A stretch of DNA of 7,844 bases from Microbacterium sp. (GTDB lineage: Bacteria; Actinomycetota; Actinomycetes; Actinomycetales; Microbacteriaceae): NCBI RefSeq assembly GCF_003248605.1, contig NZ_QFPF01000139.1, positions 1 to 7,844 of the forward strand, written 5' to 3'. The number at the start of each line of letters is the position of its first letter. Positions within the stretch are counted from its first letter, which is position 1. The notes beneath the pieces are model-generated. The model was not told the origin of the DNA. It worked only from the letters and a program-made list of their open reading frames with translations, and searched no databases. Shown one piece after another: positions 6,016 to 7,844 of this stretch. The position numbers were made by a program, and so were the translations under genes.

Positions 6016-6933
6016 TCACTTGGCGGCCATCCGCTTCTCGAGGAAGTACTGCCCCACGGACAGCACCGAGATCACCAGCAGGTACCAGATCGTCGCGACG
6101 ATGAGGAGCTCGATCGTGCGGAAGTTGACGCCCGAGATGCCGAGCGCCACGGTCAGCAGGTCTCCCCCGCCGATGACGGTGACGATCGCAGAGGCCTTCA
6201 ACATGCTGATCAGCTCGTTGCCCATCGGGGGCAGCAGCACCTTCGCGGCCTGAGGCAGCACGATGTAGCGCAGCGTCCTCGTGCCATCCAGTCCCAGGGC
6301 CTTGGCCGCTTCGTGCTGACCCGTGCCGATCGAGAGCAGCCCCGCGCGCACGATCTCGGCCATGTATCCGGAGCCTGCCAGCGAGAGCCCGATGACGGAG
6401 GCCAGGAACGGCGTCATCACGTCGCGCACGGGCACAGAGACGAACTGCACCTCGGTGAAGGGAATGCCGAGGGCGAAGTCGGTGAAGAACAGACCCAGGT
6501 TGCCGACGAAGATCAGGATGACGATCAGGGGCACCCCGCGGAAGATGAAGACATATCCGGCCGCCACGCCGCTCAGGATCGTCGAGTCGGAGATCCGCAT
6601 GACGGCGATGATCACCGCGAGGATGACGGCGAAGACCATCGACAGCACTGTGATCCACAGCGTCGAGGCGAGCCCCTGCAGGATGCCGGGGCTGAAGAGG
6701 AACTCCCAGACGATCGGCCAGACGATGTTGGGGTTGGTGGCAAGACCCCCGATCATCGAGACCAGCACGAACGCGACGACGACAGCGAAGACGCCTCGCC
6801 CCCAGTGCCGAACCGGCACGACATTGAGCTTCGGCCGGGCGGGGGCTGCCGCGCGGGTGCGCGCGGGCCCTGTCGGGGTGGATGCTGTCATGGTTTTCCC
6901 TTCGTCGAGGGGGGGAACGATCGGGGCGGTCAT
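6016..6933 (-). CDS. Amino-acid ABC transporter permease (HisM/GlnP type)
   Basis: This 305-residue inner-membrane permease of the polar amino-acid uptake family is the translocation partner of the adjacent ATPase. A Pro/Ala/Arg-rich cytoplasmic N-terminus of about 45 residues is followed by a first membrane segment (about 46-64) and further segments around [59 protein letters not shown] and [20 protein letters not shown]. The family signature [10 protein letters not shown] is present. The EAA loop that contacts the ATPase reads [11 protein letters not shown]...IVLPQA (about 208-227). Two starts are possible: the ATG at 6933, overlapping the upstream stop as ATGA with GGAG 5 bases before it, or the ATG at 6891 (291 residues) preceded by GAAGGG. 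I prefer the first. No substrate-binding protein is in the window. Confidence 0.93.
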   Translation of the reverse strand: MTAPIVPPLDEGKTMTASTPTGPARTRAAAPARPKLNVVPVRHWGRGVFAVVVAFVLVSMIGGLATNPNIVWPIVWEFLFSPGILQGLASTLWITVLSMVFAVILAVIIAVMRISDSTILSGVAAGYVFIFRGVPLIVILIFVGNLGLFFTDFALGIPFTEVQFVSVPVRDVMTPFLASVIGLSLAGSGYMAEIVRAGLLSIGTGQHEAAKALGLDGTRTLRYIVLPQAAKVLLPPMGNELISMLKASAIVTVIGGGDLLTVALGISGVNFRTIELLIVATIWYLLVISVLSVGQYFLEKRMAAK

Positions 6934-7844
6934 GGTTTCTCCGATGCGAGGACGGTGCGCCCGACATCCACCCAGCGCGCCCGCCAGGTGGAGGCGTGCG
7001 CGGCGACGCCCGTGAGGTCACGGATGAGGCGCTCGAAGGGAACGCTCTCGTAGATCACCTGCGAACCTATGAGCTCGGCGCAGATGTCGACGACGCGACG
7101 GGCGATGTCGGCGGCGACCGGGGCGTCGCCGCGCGCCATCACCGACTCGCTCGGCAGAGCGCCCTCGGTGAAGATCACGTCGTCGATGCGCTCGACGCCC
7201 GCGTAGACCACTGCCCGAGCGGCGCGGACATAGCTCTCGGCTTCGCCGAGCAGGCCGAGGCGGCGCGCGTCGGGCGCGCCCTTCGTCGACAGCGACGCCG
7301 CCGCCAGATCCACCGCGTGCTGAGCGATGCCCACCGCGATGCTGGCGGTCGAGTAGAACGGCAGGTCGACGATCTTGTTGAGCGGCTCGGCGGCGGGATC
7401 CGGAGTGAAGTAGCGGTCGAACGAGTGCGCGCGCGGGATGACGACATCCGCTGCGCGGTAGCCGGAGCTACCCGAGCCCTTGAGCCCGATCACATGCCAG
7501 TCATCGAGCAGCTCCACCCGCTCGCGCGGTAGCCAGACACCCAGGACGAGCGGTGATCCGTCGTCCTTCACCACCTGCACACCGCCGTCAAACACCTCGA
7601 CGCCACCCAGGATGTGGTCGCTCGCGCGAATGCCGCTGCCGAACTTCCACGTTCCGCTGACGCGCAGGGTGTCGCCCTCGATGTCGGCGCGACCCCGCGG
7701 GTGGAATGAGCCGCTGGTCGGCACGTCGAGGTGCGGATAGAGCTCGGCGAAAGCGGCGTCACCGAGGCGTCCCGCATAGAAGCCCGTCGCTGCGAGGATC
7801 GCCGCGTTCCACGCGATCGACGCGTCGCGGGCGGCGATCATCTC
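6930..7844 (-). CDS. Acyl-CoA dehydrogenase-fold flavin monooxygenase, C-terminal 304 residues (cut by right edge)
   Basis: The frame is open through the right edge; the first visible codon is Glu at 7844 and no true start is seen. About 87 N-terminal residues should be missing by comparison with the complete paralogue at 3201-4448. The two align almost without gaps: [19 protein letters not shown] against [31 protein letters not shown] against [22 protein letters not shown] against GVRGSGSTSY, EPLNKIV against DPLNKSV, and a C-terminal [19 protein letters not shown] against RVIRDGMSALAHAGTRRAH. It is therefore a second flavin-dependent hydroxylase-type enzyme, needing reduced flavin from a reductase not seen here. 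Its stop overlaps the permease start (ATGA). It lacks the paralogue's Ala-rich C-terminal tail. The paired copies could be subunits of one enzyme or act on successive intermediates. Confidence 0.85.
   Translation of the reverse strand, partial: EMIAARDASIAWNAAILAATGFYAGRLGDAAFAELYPHLDVPTSGSFHPRGRADIEGDTLRVSGTWKFGSGIRASDHILGGVEVFDGGVQVVKDDGSPLVLGVWLPRERVELLDDWHVIGLKGSGSSGYRAADVVIPRAHSFDRYFTPDPAAEPLNKIVDLPFYSTASIAVGIAQHAVDLAAASLSTKGAPDARRLGLLGEAESYVRAARAVVYAGVERIDDVIFTEGALPSESVMARGDAPVAADIARRVVDICAELIGSQVIYESVPFERLIRDLTGVAAHASTWRARWVDVGRTVLASEKP

Noticed and set aside
4739..6253. Plus-strand open frame (504 codons) opposite the SDR, ATPase and permease
   Set aside because: Antisense to three well-supported genes and without any family feature.
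1..7844. Mobile elements, CRISPR arrays, tRNA or rRNA genes
   Set aside because: No transposase-like frame, spaced repeats, terminal inverted repeats or RNA-gene signatures were seen; coding density leaves little room for them.

Overview
The window looks like part of a chromosome of a high-GC Gram-positive actinobacterium; a Microbacteriaceae-type organism is my guess. The reasons are the strong GC bias at third codon positions, GTG starts, purine-rich ribosome sites, and a luciferase-like oxidoreductase of the F420-associated type common in actinobacteria. All genes lie on the minus strand, so the direction of transcription is from the right edge to the left edge. Almost every base is coding.

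Layout in transcription order: (1) a flavin-dependent monooxygenase of the acyl-CoA dehydrogenase fold, cut by the right edge (6930-7844); (2) a polar amino-acid ABC permease (6016-6933) and (3) its ATPase (5222-5998); (4) a divergent short-chain dehydrogenase (4470-5225); (5) a complete paralogue of gene 1 (3201-4448); (6) a small TIGR04076-type protein (2881-3204); (7) a second TIGR04076-like gene that is broken into two short overlapping reading frames and lacks its middle (2646-2884); (8) a luciferase-like (LLM) flavin oxidoreductase (1642-2649); (9) a small antibiotic-biosynthesis-monooxygenase (ABM) fold protein (1285-1581); then, after a 97-base leader with an AT-rich palindrome and GC-rich inverted repeats, (10) tryptophan 2,3-dioxygenase kynA (330-1187) and (11) kynureninase kynU, cut by the left edge (1-333).

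Seven junctions are 4-base ATGA/GTGA overlaps and the other gaps are 17-97 bases, so this reads as one long operon, possibly with an internal promoter before kynA. KynA opens the indole ring of tryptophan to N-formylkynurenine, and KynU splits kynurenine (after deformylation by an enzyme not seen here) to anthranilate and alanine. The upstream genes supply an amino-acid-type importer and four candidate oxygenase or oxidoreductase types plus an SDR. My inference is an uptake and oxidative catabolism locus for tryptophan, kynurenine or a related indole or aromatic amine. I do not recognise this combination as a characterised pathway. A kynurenine formamidase, a substrate-binding protein and a flavin reductase are not visible and may lie outside the window.
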